A stretch of 64,000 nucleotides of DNA from Proteus terrae (lineage in GTDB: Bacteria > Pseudomonadota > Gammaproteobacteria > Enterobacterales > Enterobacteriaceae): the NCBI RefSeq assembly GCF_003144325.1, contig NZ_PENS01000001.1:372001-436000 (forward strand). The letters are read 5' to 3'. Shown here one piece after another: positions 33,626 through 43,979 of this stretch (the first letter of the stretch is position 1; each line of letters opens with the position of its first letter). The notes below the pieces were generated by a model. The model worked only from the letters and a program-made list of their open reading frames with translations, did not search any database and had not been told where the DNA came from. A program made the translations under genes and the position numbers.

Positions 33626-34069
33626 ATGTCGGAAAATTTTCATATTTTGCTCCTGAATGGTCCGAATCTAAACCTGCTTGGAACAAGAGAGCCGGAAACC
33701 TACGGACACTTAACTCTGGATGATATCGTTCAAAGTTTGTCAGCAGATGCTCAGGCATTAAATGTGAAACTCAGTCATTTTCAGTCTAACGCTGAATTTG
33801 AGCTGATAAATAAAATTCATGCAGCTCGGGGTAATGTCGATTATATATTAATCAACCCTGCAGCTTTCACGCATACCAGTGTTGCACTGCGTGATGCATT
33901 ATTAGGGGTAGATATTCCATTTATTGAAATTCACCTATCCAATGTCTACAGTCGGGAGCCTTTCCGTCACCATTCATATCTCTCTGATATCGCAACAGGC
34001 GTAATCTGTGGATTAGGTGCAGAAGGTTATCGGTTTGCTTTACAGGCAGCGGTCAGCCGCTTGTCTTAA
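33626..34069 (+). CDS. aroQ: Type II 3-dehydroquinate dehydratase AroQ
   Basis: Third step of the shikimate pathway. The 147-residue product has the type II signatures [19 protein letters not shown] near the N-terminus (catalytic Tyr in TYG) and the C-terminal [16 protein letters not shown] with active-site His and Arg. It leads the aroQ-accB-accC cluster, 33 bp before accB; E. coli K-12 lacks this enzyme. Confidence 0.97.
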   Translation: MSENFHILLLNGPNLNLLGTREPETYGHLTLDDIVQSLSADAQALNVKLSHFQSNAEFELINKIHAARGNVDYILINPAAFTHTSVALRDALLGVDIPFIEIHLSNVYSREPFRHHSYLSDIATGVICGLGAEGYRFALQAAVSRLS

Positions 34070-34102
34070 TAAAAAACATCAAAAAGAGTACGGAATCAAC
34101 TC

Positions 34103-34573
34103 ATGGATATTCGTAAAATTAAAAAACTGATCGAGCTAGTCGAAGAGTCTGGCATTTCTGAACTGGAAATCTCTGAAGGTGAAGAGTCAGTACGTATTAG
34201 TCGTAACTCTGGTCTTCAGGGTCAAATGGCTCCTCAGCAATATTTTGCGGCACCAGTGGCACCACAACCTGCATTAGCAAATGCAGTTGCGCCTGTAGCC
34301 CCAGAAACACCAGCGGCTACACCAGCGCAAGAAATCAGCGGTCACGTTGTACGTTCACCAATGGTCGGAACGTTCTACCGCTCACCAAGCCCTGAAGCTA
34401 AGAAATTTGTTGAAGTCGGTCAGCAAGTCAATGTAGGCGATACTCTGTGCATCGTTGAAGCAATGAAAATGATGAACCAGATTGAATCTGACAAAGCGGG
34501 TGTTGTTAAATCTATCCTTTGCCAAGACGGCGACAACGTTGAGTTTGACGCTCCACTCTTTGTTATCGAATAA
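34103..34573 (+). CDS. accB: Biotin carboxyl carrier protein AccB
   Basis: Carrier subunit of acetyl-CoA carboxylase, first step of fatty-acid synthesis. The 156-residue product has a helical N-terminal domain, a Pro/Ala-rich linker (about 43-76) and the biotinyl domain with Lys122 in EAMKMMN. It is followed by accC after 12 nt. Confidence 0.98.
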   Translation: MDIRKIKKLIELVEESGISELEISEGEESVRISRNSGLQGQMAPQQYFAAPVAPQPALANAVAPVAPETPAATPAQEISGHVVRSPMVGTFYRSPSPEAKKFVEVGQQVNVGDTLCIVEAMKMMNQIESDKAGVVKSILCQDGDNVEFDAPLFVIE

Positions 34574-34585
34574 CGAGGCAGGTCC

Positions 34586-35935
34586 ATGCTAGAAAAAATC
34601 CTCATTGCCAACCGTGGTGAGATAGCACTGCGTATCCTAAGAGCATGTAAAGAGCTTGGGATCAAAGCAGTTGCTGTTCACTCCACGGCAGACCGTGATT
34701 TAAAACACGTTCTGCTGGCAGACGAGACTATCTGTATTGGTCCCGCTGCTTCAGCAAAAAGTTACCTAAATATCCCTGCAATTATTGCAGCGGCTGAGAT
34801 CAGTGGCGCACAAGCCATTCATCCAGGATACGGTTTCCTGTCTGAAAATGCTGATTTCGCAGAGCAAGTTGAACGCTCAGGCTTTATTTTTATCGGTCCA
34901 AAAGCTGAAACCATCCGCCTAATGGGTGACAAAGTTTCTGCTATCGAAGCGATGAAAAAAGCGGGTGTTCCTTGTGTACCAGGATCAGATGGTCCTTTAG
35001 GTAACGACACTGCAAAAAATATTGAAATTGCTAAACGTATTGGCTACCCAGTTATCATCAAAGCCTCTGGTGGCGGTGGTGGACGCGGTATGCGTGTTGT
35101 TCGTTCTGAAAAAGATCTAGAACAATCCATTACAATGACGCGTGCGGAAGCAAAAGCAGCATTTAGCAACGACATGGTATACATGGAAAAATACCTTGAA
35201 AACCCACGTCATGTTGAAATTCAAGTTATGGCTGATGGTCAAGGTAATGCAATCTATTTGGCTGAACGTGATTGCTCAATGCAACGTCGTCACCAAAAAG
35301 TGGTTGAAGAAGCTCCAGCACCGGGTATTACCCCTGAAATCCGTAAAAATATCGGCGAACGCTGTGCGAACGCATGTATTGAAATCGGCTATCGTGGTGC
35401 AGGTACATTCGAATTCCTGTATGAAAATGGTGAATTCTACTTTATTGAGATGAACACCCGAATTCAGGTTGAACATCCAGTAACAGAAATGATCACTGGC
35501 ATCGACTTAATCAAAGAACAGTTACGCATTGCATCTGGCTTACCTTTATCAGTAACGCAAGATCAAATTAACGTTCATGGTCATGCAATTGAATGTCGTA
35601 TCAACGCAGAAGATCCAAAAACCTTCATGCCAAGCCCTGGTACGATCACTCGCTTCCACTCACCTGGTGGGTTTGGCGTGCGTTGGGAATCGCATATTTA
35701 CGCAGGTTATACTGTTCCACCTCACTATGATTCAATGATTGGTAAATTGATCACTTACGGTGAAACACGCGAAATCGCGATCTCTCGCATGAAGAATGCG
35801 TTGGCGGAACTTATCATTGATGGTATTAAAACCAATATTGAACTACACCAGTTCATTATGAATGATGAGCAATTCCAAAAAGGTGGTACCAACATTCACT
35901 ACCTTGAAAAACGTTTAGGTTTAGCTGAGAAATAA
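34586..35935 (+). CDS. accC: Biotin carboxylase AccC
   Basis: ATP-grasp enzyme that carboxylates biotin on AccB. The 449-residue product equals the E. coli length. The glycine-rich ATP-binding loop [12 protein letters not shown] (about 159-170), the catalytic [14 protein letters not shown] (about 288-301) and N-terminal [11 protein letters not shown] are visible. It ends at a perfect-palindrome terminator. Confidence 0.98.
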   Translation: MLEKILIANRGEIALRILRACKELGIKAVAVHSTADRDLKHVLLADETICIGPAASAKSYLNIPAIIAAAEISGAQAIHPGYGFLSENADFAEQVERSGFIFIGPKAETIRLMGDKVSAIEAMKKAGVPCVPGSDGPLGNDTAKNIEIAKRIGYPVIIKASGGGGGRGMRVVRSEKDLEQSITMTRAEAKAAFSNDMVYMEKYLENPRHVEIQVMADGQGNAIYLAERDCSMQRRHQKVVEEAPAPGITPEIRKNIGERCANACIEIGYRGAGTFEFLYENGEFYFIEMNTRIQVEHPVTEMITGIDLIKEQLRIASGLPLSVTQDQINVHGHAIECRINAEDPKTFMPSPGTITRFHSPGGFGVRWESHIYAGYTVPPHYDSMIGKLITYGETREIAISRMKNALAELIIDGIKTNIELHQFIMNDEQFQKGGTNIHYLEKRLGLAEK

Positions 35936-35953
35936 TCTTTCTCACTTAACAAG

Positions 35954-35986
35954 AAAAGGCATAGTTAATTAACTATGCCTTTTTTA
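35954..35986 (+). terminator. Terminator after accC
   Basis: A 30-bp perfect inverted repeat centred at 35968/35969, with half AAAAGGCATAGTTAA, followed by T. It also faces the convergent Lrp-family gene. Confidence 0.87.
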
Positions 35987-36008
35987 TTGCAGGTTTTCTG
36001 ATAGGTAT

Positions 36009-36467
36009 TTATTTAATAGGAAACCCTTTAAAAGGTTTTATTTCTCGAATACTAAAACTGGTGTTCATCTCTTTAATATTACCAATAGCACGCACTTTCA
36101 TCATTGAAACGTTGTGAAAATCTTCCATATCTTTAACAACCAGTTGCAACATATAGTCGTATCGGCCTGAGATATTATGACAAGAAATCACATTATCAAT
36201 TTTCATTATTTCTTGTTCAAAATGCGCCATATTATCTTCAGAATGCAGATCTAACGTGATGTTCATAAATGCATAAAAATTAAACCCTAAATGCTTAGGT
36301 TCAATTATCGCTCGATAACTCTTTATCACTCCCTTTTCTAATGCCTTAAGTCGCTTCCAACAAGCCGGAGGAGATAAAAAAACACGCTTAGCAATTTCCG
36401 CATTATTTAATCGCCCTTCTTCCTGTAACAGCTTAAGGATCCCCATATCCGTTTTGTCAAGATCCAT
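36009..36467 (-). CDS. Lrp/AsnC-family transcriptional regulator, probable cysteine-responsive
   Basis: 152 residues: an N-terminal winged helix-turn-helix (about 4-50, NNAEIAKRVFLSPPACWKRLKALE) and a C-terminal RAM ligand-binding domain (about 68-145). It resembles Lrp-like activators such as DecR/CyuR that respond to cysteine. It is divergent from a CyuP-like transporter with about 260 bp between, the usual layout for a local regulator. Ligand not proven. Confidence 0.85.
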   Translation of the reverse strand: MDLDKTDMGILKLLQEEGRLNNAEIAKRVFLSPPACWKRLKALEKGVIKSYRAIIEPKHLGFNFYAFMNITLDLHSEDNMAHFEQEIMKIDNVISCHNISGRYDYMLQLVVKDMEDFHNVSMMKVRAIGNIKEMNTSFSIREIKPFKGFPIK

Positions 36468-36726
36468 TCTATTCGCACCTCTGTGACATTAATCAAAATA
36501 ACGTTTTTATCAAAGATAATTAATTCATAACTCAATTTTAGCGAATTTTATTAATAAATAAGTCCATCTAACTTCCAATATGGAGAAATAATTAATCACA
36601 CTAATTGCTAAAATAATTTTCGAAGTATCGTTATTCAGCTAATACAAAATGATTAGAAATCATGTTCCAAAAATAAACTTAACAAAACAAATACTATAAA
36701 TTTTACTTTCACATGGGATTACATGT

Positions 36727-38034
36727 ATGACCTTATTAGAACAAAAAGTTGATAGGGCCTCTCTCTCAAAAGAAGAATGGAAAAAATTAACTCGATTTGA
36801 TAATACCGATATGGGGTGGATTATTATCAGTATCGGTATGGCAATTGGTGCAGGTATTGTTTTTTTACCCGTACAAGTTGGCTTAATTGGGTTATGGGTA
36901 TTTTTACTCTCTTCTATTATTGGTTACCCTGCCATGTACCTCTTTCAACGCTTGTTTATTAATACCCTTGCCGATTCTAAAGAATGTAAAGACTACCCGA
37001 GTGTTATCGAAGGTTATCTTGGTAAAAACTGGGGAATGTTTTTAGGGTTACTTTACTTCTTGATGTTAGTGATTTGGATTTTTGCTTATCCAACAGCGCT
37101 GACTAATGATACAGCATCTTACCTACACACCTTTGGCATAACAGAAGGATTACTGTCAGAAAATCCATTCTATGGCCTAATTCTTATCTCATTTCTCGTT
37201 TTAATTGCATCACGAAGTGAAGAGTTATTATTTAAAATCTCAAGCTTTATGGTGTTATCTAAATTATTGGTTGTGTTTGCGCTAGGTGTCATGATGATCA
37301 GCATGTGGGATCTGTCGAAAAATATCGATACCTTCCCGCCTTTTAGCCTATTAATCAAAAATGCTATTATTACCCTACCTTTTACGCTCACTTCTATACT
37401 CTTCATTCAATCCCTTAGCCCAATGGTAATTTCTTATCGTGCTAAAAATAAGTCGATTGAAGTCGCTCGCTACAAAGCTCTAAGAGCTATGAATATCTCT
37501 TTTGGTACACTATTTTGTGTTGTCTTCTTCTATGCCGTTTCTTTCACCTTTGCCATTGGACATGATGAAGCGGTTAAAGCCTATGAGCAGAATATTTCTG
37601 CACTAGCGATCGCAGCGCAATTTATTGAAGGTGATGCAGCTAAATACGTGACTCCCGTCGGTGTGGCACTCAACATCTTTGCATTAATGACAGCATTCTT
37701 TGGTGTTTATCTTGGCTTTAAAGAAGCAGTACAAGGCTTAGTCATGAATGCTCTTACTCGTATTATTCCCGCAGAAAAAATCAATCAGAAAGTCCTCTCG
37801 CTCTGTATTGTTATTTTCACTATCGTTATTGCGTGGGGAGCTATTGTTCTTAATCTCCCAGTATTGATGTTCACTTCAATATGTAGCCCTATCTTCGGGA
37901 TTGTAGGTTGTCTTATTCCTGCTTATTTAGTTTACAAAGTACCTTCATTGCACCGCTATAAAGGTGGATCACTGTATTTAATTATCTTTACAGGCATCCT
38001 GCTTTGTATTTCCCCTTTCTTAAAATTTATTTAA
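36727..38034 (+). CDS. HAAAP-family amino-acid/proton symporter, CyuP (YhaO)-like
   Basis: A 435-residue, 11-helix transporter of the hydroxy/aromatic amino acid permease family. The stretch SIGMAIGAGIVFLPVQVGL, IIGYPAMYLFQRLFINTLA and LPFTLTSILFIQ match E. coli YhaO (CyuP), linked to cysteine uptake, closely by memory. No ribosome-site problem: ATG at 36727. It is followed by a C-S lyase 27 bp downstream, so substrate import and degradation are probably linked. Confidence 0.87.
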   Translation: MTLLEQKVDRASLSKEEWKKLTRFDNTDMGWIIISIGMAIGAGIVFLPVQVGLIGLWVFLLSSIIGYPAMYLFQRLFINTLADSKECKDYPSVIEGYLGKNWGMFLGLLYFLMLVIWIFAYPTALTNDTASYLHTFGITEGLLSENPFYGLILISFLVLIASRSEELLFKISSFMVLSKLLVVFALGVMMISMWDLSKNIDTFPPFSLLIKNAIITLPFTLTSILFIQSLSPMVISYRAKNKSIEVARYKALRAMNISFGTLFCVVFFYAVSFTFAIGHDEAVKAYEQNISALAIAAQFIEGDAAKYVTPVGVALNIFALMTAFFGVYLGFKEAVQGLVMNALTRIIPAEKINQKVLSLCIVIFTIVIAWGAIVLNLPVLMFTSICSPIFGIVGCLIPAYLVYKVPSLHRYKGGSLYLIIFTGILLCISPFLKFI

Positions 38035-38061
38035 TTAAATTAGACGTATTAAAGGCTTACC

Positions 38062-39264
38062 ATGAAATATAACTTTGATGAAATTATAGATAGAAAAGAT
38101 ACCGATGCTTTAAATTATGATGGTTGGCGCCAGTATATTTTTAAAACAGATAAAGACGCGCAATTTGCCTTTACTGATAATGAGTTTATTAGAATGTGGG
38201 TTGCAGATATGGACTTCTCTACTCCACCTGAAGTTCTTGATGCCATTAAAGCACGCCTTGATAGAAAAATATTAGGTTATACCAAAGTGTATGATGATGA
38301 GTATTACCAAATATTTAAAGACTGGTGCCACAGACATTATGATTGGGAAATTGATCCGCGTGAAATCGTATTATCACCGGGTATTATTCCTGCGTTAAAT
38401 CGCCTAGTGCCTTTATTAATAAAAGAAGATGAAAGCATCCTGATTCAAACGCCTTCTTATACACCCTTTAAACAAGCGGGAGATTATAACTCTCGCCAAG
38501 TGCTCTACTCTGATTTATTAGAAGAAGACGGTGAGTACGCTGTCGATTTTGCTGATATGGAACGCAAAATTAAAGATAAGTCTCTTAATATTAAGCTCTT
38601 TATTTTATGTAACCCTCAAAATCCAACAGGTAAAGTATGGACAGAAGAAGAGCTAATTAAGATGGGGAAACTCTGTATTGAAAATGATATTTGGATGATA
38701 TCAGATGAAATACATTGTGATTTATTACGTAACGGTGTGACGCATACTCCTATTGCTAAACTCTTTCCTCATTATGAGAAAATTGTCACCTGCATGGCTC
38801 CAAGCAAGACATTTAACCTTGCAGGTAATCTAATGTCTCATATCTTTATTAAAGATGAAGAAGTAAAAAAAGAGTGGCTTCGTCTTTATGATGACTTTAT
38901 TTCACCATTAAGTTTAGTTGCCACAAAAGCCGCTTATTCTCAATGTGATGAATGGTTAAAAGAACTAAGAAACTATCTTGATGATAATTTTAAATTAGTA
39001 CAAGAATTTACTCAGATTCATTTTCCAAAAGCAAACTTTAAAATACCTGATTCAACCTATTTAGCATGGATTAATTTGGCAAATTATTTACCTGAAGATG
39101 TCGATAACCAACAGCTTTCACTCTATTTTGCTAATAAAACAGGCATTCTATTAGAAGGTGGAAATATGTTTGTAAGTAATGGTGATAACTATATTCGTAT
39201 TAATCTTGCTTGCCCTCGCACCATTATTAAAGAAGGTTTAGAAAGAATAAAAAATGCCCTTTAA
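38062..39264 (+). CDS. PatB/MalY-type PLP-dependent C-S lyase (cystathionine beta-lyase-like)
   Basis: 400-residue fold-type I PLP enzyme. The PLP-binding Lys249 is in MAPSKTFNLAG; SDEIHCD (214-220) and NPQNPTG (184-190) are family hallmarks. PatB/MalY enzymes cleave cystathionine or cysteine to pyruvate, ammonia and thiol or sulfide. Together with the upstream transporter it suggests cysteine or related thio-amino-acid use. A strict aminotransferase role is less likely because of the MalY-type SKTFN site. Confidence 0.87.
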   Translation: MKYNFDEIIDRKDTDALNYDGWRQYIFKTDKDAQFAFTDNEFIRMWVADMDFSTPPEVLDAIKARLDRKILGYTKVYDDEYYQIFKDWCHRHYDWEIDPREIVLSPGIIPALNRLVPLLIKEDESILIQTPSYTPFKQAGDYNSRQVLYSDLLEEDGEYAVDFADMERKIKDKSLNIKLFILCNPQNPTGKVWTEEELIKMGKLCIENDIWMISDEIHCDLLRNGVTHTPIAKLFPHYEKIVTCMAPSKTFNLAGNLMSHIFIKDEEVKKEWLRLYDDFISPLSLVATKAAYSQCDEWLKELRNYLDDNFKLVQEFTQIHFPKANFKIPDSTYLAWINLANYLPEDVDNQQLSLYFANKTGILLEGGNMFVSNGDNYIRINLACPRTIIKEGLERIKNAL

Positions 39265-39290
39265 TTTTTAATTTATGAGATGAGTAAAAC

Positions 39291-39342
39291 AAAGAAGAGC
39301 ACCACTTTTGATTAATTTATTTTAGTGTCTGCTCTTCTTTTA
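39291..39342 (+). terminator. Terminator after the C-S lyase gene
   Basis: Arms AAAGAAGAGCA (39291-39301) and TGCTCTTCTTT (39330-39340), 28-base loop, T-rich end. Confidence 0.7.
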
Positions 39343-39593
39343 TCCTATTTCTATTATATTAAACACCCTGCTTATGGCGATTATTTCAACAATTTATTTG
39401 TTGATTAATATATAAATCTATCTCTATTCTATTATTCTCTTAATAGAAAATGGTCACTAATCCTTTTAAAACAATAAGATAATCTATTTTTAATATCCTC
39501 TCACGACTTTGTGATTAATTTTCACTGAATCAATACTCACTTTCCCGTACAATCCTCCCATCATTTTTAACCCTATTAAGATTGGGAGAACAG
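39343..39593. other. Intergenic region before yhdT-panF-prmA
   Basis: About 250 bp, AT-rich. A TACAAT at 39548-39553 could be a -10, but no good -35 is seen. No coding region. Confidence 0.4.
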
Positions 39594-39842
39594 ATGGACA
39601 AACGTTTTGTTCAGGCCCACAAAGAAGCCCTTTGGGCCCTAATTTTAACTTTTATGTATTTGTTGGGTTGGTTAATTACCGGCTATTTACCTGATAACAC
39701 ACTAGGCATTACTGGTTTACCTCTTTGGTTTGAGCTTTCATGCTTATTCCTACCTGTTTTGTTTTTTCTGTTGTGCTATCTGATGGTGCGCTACTTTTTC
39801 AAAGATATGCCGTTAGGAGATGAGCATGACGATGCAAACTGA
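39594..39842 (+). CDS. yhdT: YhdT family small membrane protein (DUF997)
   Basis: An 82-residue protein with two membrane helices (about 13-32 and 47-69), conserved just upstream of panF. Start at 39594, preceded by GGGAGAA. Function unknown; the link with panF (both genes overlap) suggests a role near the pantothenate transporter. Confidence 0.88.
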   Translation: MDKRFVQAHKEALWALILTFMYLLGWLITGYLPDNTLGITGLPLWFELSCLFLPVLFFLLCYLMVRYFFKDMPLGDEHDDAN

Positions 39843-41277
39843 GGTCATAGTGCCACTGATTGGCTACCTTCTGCTGGTCTTTCTGTTATCGGCTTATGCT
39901 TATCGTAAGCGCGAAAAAGGTGAGTTTCTTAACGAATATTTTCTTGGTAACCGCTCAATGGGTGGCTTCGTGCTAGCCATGACTATCACTGCAACTTATG
40001 TCAGTGCCAGCTCCTTTATTGGTGGGCCAGGTGCTGCCTATAAATACGGTATCGGTTGGGTATTACTTTCGATGATCCAACTTCCCGCTATTTGGCTCTC
40101 TCTGGGTGTTTTAGGGAAAAAATTTGCCATTTTAGCGCGCCGTTATAATGCCGTAACCTTAAACGATATGCTCTATGCGCGTTACAAAAGCCGTTTTCTA
40201 GTCTGGTTTGCCAGTTTAAGTCTATTAGTCGCTTTTGTCGGCGCTATGACAGTGCAATTTATTGGTGGAGCGCGCTTATTAGAAACTGCGGCAGGCATTC
40301 CTTATGAATTCGGCTTACTGATCTTTGGGATCTCCATTGCGTTGTACACTGCAATTGGTGGATTTAGAGCCAGTGTATTAAACGATGCCTTACAAGGCCT
40401 TGTGATGTTGCTTGGTACTTTTATTCTCCTGTTTGCCATCATCTATAAAGCAGGAGGATTAGATATTGCGATACAAAAACTCAATGCCATCGATCCTGCG
40501 TTAACATCTCCCCAAGGGGCGGATGGTATTTTAAGTGGCCCATTTATGGCTTCATTTTGGGTACTGGTCTGTTTTGGTGTTATCGGCTTGCCACATACTG
40601 CGGTACGTTGCATCTCTTACAAAGACAGTAAAGCCATGCATAAAGGGATTATCATTGGTACCATTGTGATGTCATTACTGATGTTTGGTATGCACTTTGC
40701 TGGCGCATTAGGCCGGGCGATCATTCCTGATCTGACAGTTCCTGATCAAGTTATTCCAACACTGATGGTTGAAGTATTACCACCTATGGCAGCTGGTATT
40801 TTTCTTGCGGCGCCAATGGCTGCCATTATGTCGACGATTAATGCGCAACTGTTACAATCATCAGCAACGTTAGTCAAAGATCTCTATCTCAATATCGCCC
40901 CGCATGCGATCACTAATGAGAAACGTATTTCTCGTTTATCAAGCCTTTCGACCTTGATTTTAGGTGTATTACTGCTGTTTGCAGCATGGAACCCACCATC
41001 GATGATTATTTGGCTTAACTTACTTGCTTTTGGTGGCCTACAAGCGGTTTTCTTATGGCCTTTAGTTCTTGGGCTTTATTGGGAAAAAGCCAACCGTTAT
41101 GGTGCGATTGCGGGCATGATCACAGGCGCCACACTCTACGCTACCCTTGCAACATTTAATATCCAGATAGCTGGATTCCACCCCATTGTTCCATCACTGT
41201 TATTGAGCTTAGTCGCATTTCTTGTGGCTAATCGATTTGGAGAGCATACTCTGCCTCAATCAGCATCATTACAGTGA
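39826..41277 (+). CDS. panF: Sodium/pantothenate symporter PanF
   Basis: Sodium solute symporter family importer of pantothenate, with about 13 membrane helices. Three ATG codons lie close together (39820, 39826, 39832). I choose 39826 because AGGAG at 39815-39819 is then 6 nt away (483 residues). The motifs [17 protein letters not shown] and [16 protein letters not shown] match E. coli PanF very closely. It overlaps yhdT by 17 nt. Confidence 0.94.
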   Translation: MTMQTEVIVPLIGYLLLVFLLSAYAYRKREKGEFLNEYFLGNRSMGGFVLAMTITATYVSASSFIGGPGAAYKYGIGWVLLSMIQLPAIWLSLGVLGKKFAILARRYNAVTLNDMLYARYKSRFLVWFASLSLLVAFVGAMTVQFIGGARLLETAAGIPYEFGLLIFGISIALYTAIGGFRASVLNDALQGLVMLLGTFILLFAIIYKAGGLDIAIQKLNAIDPALTSPQGADGILSGPFMASFWVLVCFGVIGLPHTAVRCISYKDSKAMHKGIIIGTIVMSLLMFGMHFAGALGRAIIPDLTVPDQVIPTLMVEVLPPMAAGIFLAAPMAAIMSTINAQLLQSSATLVKDLYLNIAPHAITNEKRISRLSSLSTLILGVLLLFAAWNPPSMIIWLNLLAFGGLQAVFLWPLVLGLYWEKANRYGAIAGMITGATLYATLATFNIQIAGFHPIVPSLLLSLVAFLVANRFGEHTLPQSASLQ

Positions 41278-41300
41278 ATTCGTTTTTAAAGAGACTAATT

Positions 41301-42182
41301 ATGCCTTGGATACAATTAAGACTTAATGCAACCGCCGCTAATGCAGAAGCTATTGGTGATGAATTGGTTGAAAGCGGTGCCGTTTCAGTGACTTTCCAAG
41401 ATAGTCACGATACCCCTATTTTTGAACCTTTACCGGGTGAAACTCGTCTTTGGGGTGATACTGACGTTATCGGTTTATATGATGCAGAAACTGACATGAA
41501 AATCGTTGTGGCGATGTTAGAAAATACGCCATTACTCGGTCAAGGTTTCCTGCACAAAATTGAACAACTCGAAGATAAAGATTGGGAACGTGAATGGATG
41601 GATAATTTCCACCCGATGCGTTTTGGAGAGCGTTTATGGATTTGCCCAAGCTGGCGTGAAGTGCCTGACCCTAACGCCGTTAACGTCATGCTAGACCCTG
41701 GTCTTGCATTTGGTACAGGTACCCACCCTACCACCTCATTATGCCTTCAGTGGCTTGATAGTTTGGATTTAGCGGGTAAAACGGTTATCGACTTCGGTTG
41801 TGGCTCTGGCATTTTAGCTATTGCGGCATTAAAACTGGGTGCAGCAAAAGCGATTGGTATTGATATCGATCCTCAAGCTATCCAAGCAAGTCGTGATAAT
41901 GCACAGCGTAATGGTGTTTCTGATGCACTCACACTGTATCTTGCAAAAGACCAGCCTGATAACCTCAGCGCTGATGTTGTAGTCGCCAATATTTTAGCAG
42001 GCCCATTGCGTGAACTAGCACCTATTATCAGCACACTGCCTCGCCAAGGTGGACATCTAGGTCTTTCAGGTGTGTTAGCGACACAAGCAGAAGGTGTAGC
42101 TGCTGCCTATGAAGGATTATTTAACTTAGATCCTGTTGCTGAAAAAGAAGAGTGGTGTCGTATTACCGGTATGAAAAAATAA
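41301..42182 (+). CDS. prmA: Ribosomal protein L11 methyltransferase PrmA
   Basis: SAM-dependent enzyme that trimethylates ribosomal protein L11. The start at 41301 gives 293 residues ([19 protein letters not shown]), as in E. coli. It has an N-terminal substrate-binding domain and a Rossmann domain with [19 protein letters not shown] (about 163-181) and the [10 protein letters not shown] motif. panF-prmA are adjacent, as is typical. Confidence 0.96.
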   Translation: MPWIQLRLNATAANAEAIGDELVESGAVSVTFQDSHDTPIFEPLPGETRLWGDTDVIGLYDAETDMKIVVAMLENTPLLGQGFLHKIEQLEDKDWEREWMDNFHPMRFGERLWICPSWREVPDPNAVNVMLDPGLAFGTGTHPTTSLCLQWLDSLDLAGKTVIDFGCGSGILAIAALKLGAAKAIGIDIDPQAIQASRDNAQRNGVSDALTLYLAKDQPDNLSADVVVANILAGPLRELAPIISTLPRQGGHLGLSGVLATQAEGVAAAYEGLFNLDPVAEKEEWCRITGMKK

Positions 42183-42503
42183 CGCCGAACAAATATTAAC
42201 CAAAATGAGATAATCTTATTGCGTTAAAATTTCACTTAATTATTGTTTATCAGGCATTAATCACATTTTTGCCTGATAAACTCTACTTAGTTTCACTTGT
42301 TTATCAATTCTATATCATCAATTTTTAATTTTCTAAAAACATATAACATCATGTTTTTATTGATTAAATAATCAATTCATAAAAAATCAAGTGTAAAAAA
42401 GTAACTTTTTTTCGCAATTTGGTTAAACTTTGTCCTTTCATATCTGGCAAAAAATGCGTAATATACGCGCCCTTGCAGTCACAGTTTGGCCCTCTTTTCA
42501 TCT
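42183..42503. other. Intergenic region before dusB-fis
   Basis: About 320 bp, AT-rich, with the dusB-fis promoter near its 3' end. A TTGAT-N6-ATCAA element at 42360-42375 has the wrong spacing for FNR. No coding region. Confidence 0.6.
42436..42470 (+). promoter_or_regulatory. dusB-fis promoter with GC-rich discriminator
   Basis: -35-like TTTCAT (42436-42441), 17-bp spacer, -10 TAATAT (42459-42464), then ACGCGCCC. The layout and the GC-rich discriminator match the E. coli fis promoter, which is under growth-rate and ppGpp control. Prediction by comparison from memory. Confidence 0.75.
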
Positions 42504-43475
42504 ATGCGAATCGGACAGTATCAGTTAAAAAATTGCCTTATCGCGGCTCCCATGGCTGGCGTTACAGACCGACCTTTTCGGTCGCTTTGCTATGATATGG
42601 GTGCGGGTATGACAGTTTCTGAAATGCTTTCTTCCAATCCTCAGGTTTGGCAGACAGACAAGTCTCGATTACGAATGGTACATAGTGATGAATTGGGGAT
42701 CCGCTCCGTACAAATTGCAGGAAGTGATCCCGTTGATATGGCGGCAGCTGCGAAAATAAACGCAGATAGTGGCGCTCAAATTATCGACATTAACATGGGT
42801 TGCCCTGCAAAAAAGGTGAATAAAAAGCTAGCCGGTTCAGCACTACTTCGTCATCCCGACCTTGTCGCAGAGATCCTCTCTGCTGTGGTTAACGCGGTAG
42901 ATGTTCCTGTTACTCTCAAGATCCGTACTGGCTGGTCACCTGATGAACGTAACTGTGTAGAGATTGCCAAATTGGCTGAACGTTGTGGTATTCAGGCTCT
43001 CACTATTCATGGACGTACACGCGAGTGTTTGTTCAAAGGGGAAGCCGAATACGACAGTATTCGGACAGTTAAGCAGAGTGTTTCTATTCCCATTATTGCG
43101 AATGGAGACATAACAGACCCGCTAAAAGCCAGAGCAGTATTAGACTACACTGGAGCCGATGCTTTAATGATCGGTCGCGCTGCTCAGGGAAGACCCTGGA
43201 TCTTTCGGGAAATCCAGCACTATCTGGACACAGGTGAACTGTTGCCCCCTCTGCCGATTGCAGAGGTACAACAAATAATGCAAAAGCATGTGCGTGAGTT
43301 GCACGACTTTTACGGTCAAGGCAAAGGAACTCGCATTGCACGCAAGCATGTCTCTTGGTATCTCAAGGAACATGCCCCTGATGACCAGTTTCGGCGCTCC
43401 TTCAACGCCATAGAGGATGCCAGCGAACAGCTGGAGGCGTTGGAAGCATATTTCGAAAATTTTTTGCGTAAATAA
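42504..43475 (+). CDS. dusB: tRNA-dihydrouridine synthase DusB
   Basis: FMN-dependent enzyme that reduces uridine in tRNA. I choose the ATG at 42504 (323 residues, [10 protein letters not shown]), as in E. coli; an upstream TTG is rejected. Motifs [23 protein letters not shown] (the catalytic Cys), and [18 protein letters not shown] are present. Co-transcribed with fis. Confidence 0.96.
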   Translation: MRIGQYQLKNCLIAAPMAGVTDRPFRSLCYDMGAGMTVSEMLSSNPQVWQTDKSRLRMVHSDELGIRSVQIAGSDPVDMAAAAKINADSGAQIIDINMGCPAKKVNKKLAGSALLRHPDLVAEILSAVVNAVDVPVTLKIRTGWSPDERNCVEIAKLAERCGIQALTIHGRTRECLFKGEAEYDSIRTVKQSVSIPIIANGDITDPLKARAVLDYTGADALMIGRAAQGRPWIFREIQHYLDTGELLPPLPIAEVQQIMQKHVRELHDFYGQGKGTRIARKHVSWYLKEHAPDDQFRRSFNAIEDASEQLEALEAYFENFLRK

Positions 43476-43495
43476 ATAAAAGAGCTGACAGAACT

Positions 43496-43792
43496 ATGTT
43501 CGAACAACGCGTAAATTCAGACGTACTAACAGTTGCCACCGTAAATTCACAAGATCAGGTGACCCAAAAACCTTTACGTGACTCAGTTAAACAAGCACTG
43601 AAGAACTATTTTGCTCAATTAAACGGTCAAGACGTTAATGACTTATATGAGCTAGTATTGGCTGAAGTTGAACAGCCATTGTTGGACATGGTAATGCAGT
43701 ACACCCGTGGCAACCAAACGCGTGCGGCGCAAATGATGGGCATTAACCGCGGCACACTGCGTAAGAAACTGAAAAAATACGGCATGAACTGA
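43496..43792 (+). CDS. fis: Nucleoid-associated regulator Fis
   Basis: Abundant DNA-bending protein of fast-growing cells that activates rRNA promoters and shapes the chromosome. The 98-residue product is almost identical to E. coli Fis, with the N-terminal beta-arms and the C-terminal helix-turn-helix ([21 protein letters not shown]). Starts 20 bp after dusB. Confidence 0.98.
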   Translation: MFEQRVNSDVLTVATVNSQDQVTQKPLRDSVKQALKNYFAQLNGQDVNDLYELVLAEVEQPLLDMVMQYTRGNQTRAAQMMGINRGTLRKKLKKYGMN

Positions 43793-43818
43793 TCCTAGTC
43801 AGTTAGGTCTATTTTTAT

Positions 43819-43858
43819 AAAAAGCCTTTTCTGGTTTTCCAGGAAAGGCTTTTTTGTT
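43819..43858 (+). terminator. Rho-independent terminator after fis
   Basis: Sixteen-base arms at 43819-43834 and 43839-43854 with one mismatch, loop TTTT, followed by T. Confidence 0.9.
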
Positions 43859-43885
43859 GCTTATTTTTCACACTTTCTCTATAAA
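43857..43885 (+). promoter_or_regulatory. Possible satD promoter
   Basis: TTGCTT (43857-43862), 17-bp spacer, TATAAA (43880-43885). The expected start point, near 43892, falls at the edge of the first palindrome. The -35 is weak. Confidence 0.45.
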
Positions 43886-43895
43886 GCTAATAAAC

Positions 43896-43945
43896 ATGTT
43901 ACCAAATATGGTAACATACTGCTGCGTTACCAAATATGGTAACAT
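43896..43945. promoter_or_regulatory. Two identical palindromic operator-like sites before satD
   Basis: The 18-bp palindrome GTTACCAAATATGGTAAC occurs twice, at 43898-43915 and 43926-43943. Copy 1 extends to 22 bp. Spacing is 28 bp start to start. The second copy ends 36 bp before the satD ATG. Tandem copies at the start of a gene whose product has a C-terminal helix-turn-helix fit autorepression. Confidence 0.75.
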
Positions 43946-43979
43946 GATATTTATCCCATCAAATAATAAGAGCCAAAAG

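Noticed and set aside
39510-39526. CRP-like TGTGA...TCACT site before yhdT
   Set aside because: The half-site spacing is 7 instead of 6 bases and the second arm is imperfect.
42360-42375. FNR-like TTGAT...ATCAA site before dusB
   Set aside because: The gap between half-sites is 6 bases instead of 4.
43896-43945. Possible short CRISPR-like repeat
   Set aside because: Only two copies of a perfect palindrome placed at a promoter, which fits operators; no spacer array.
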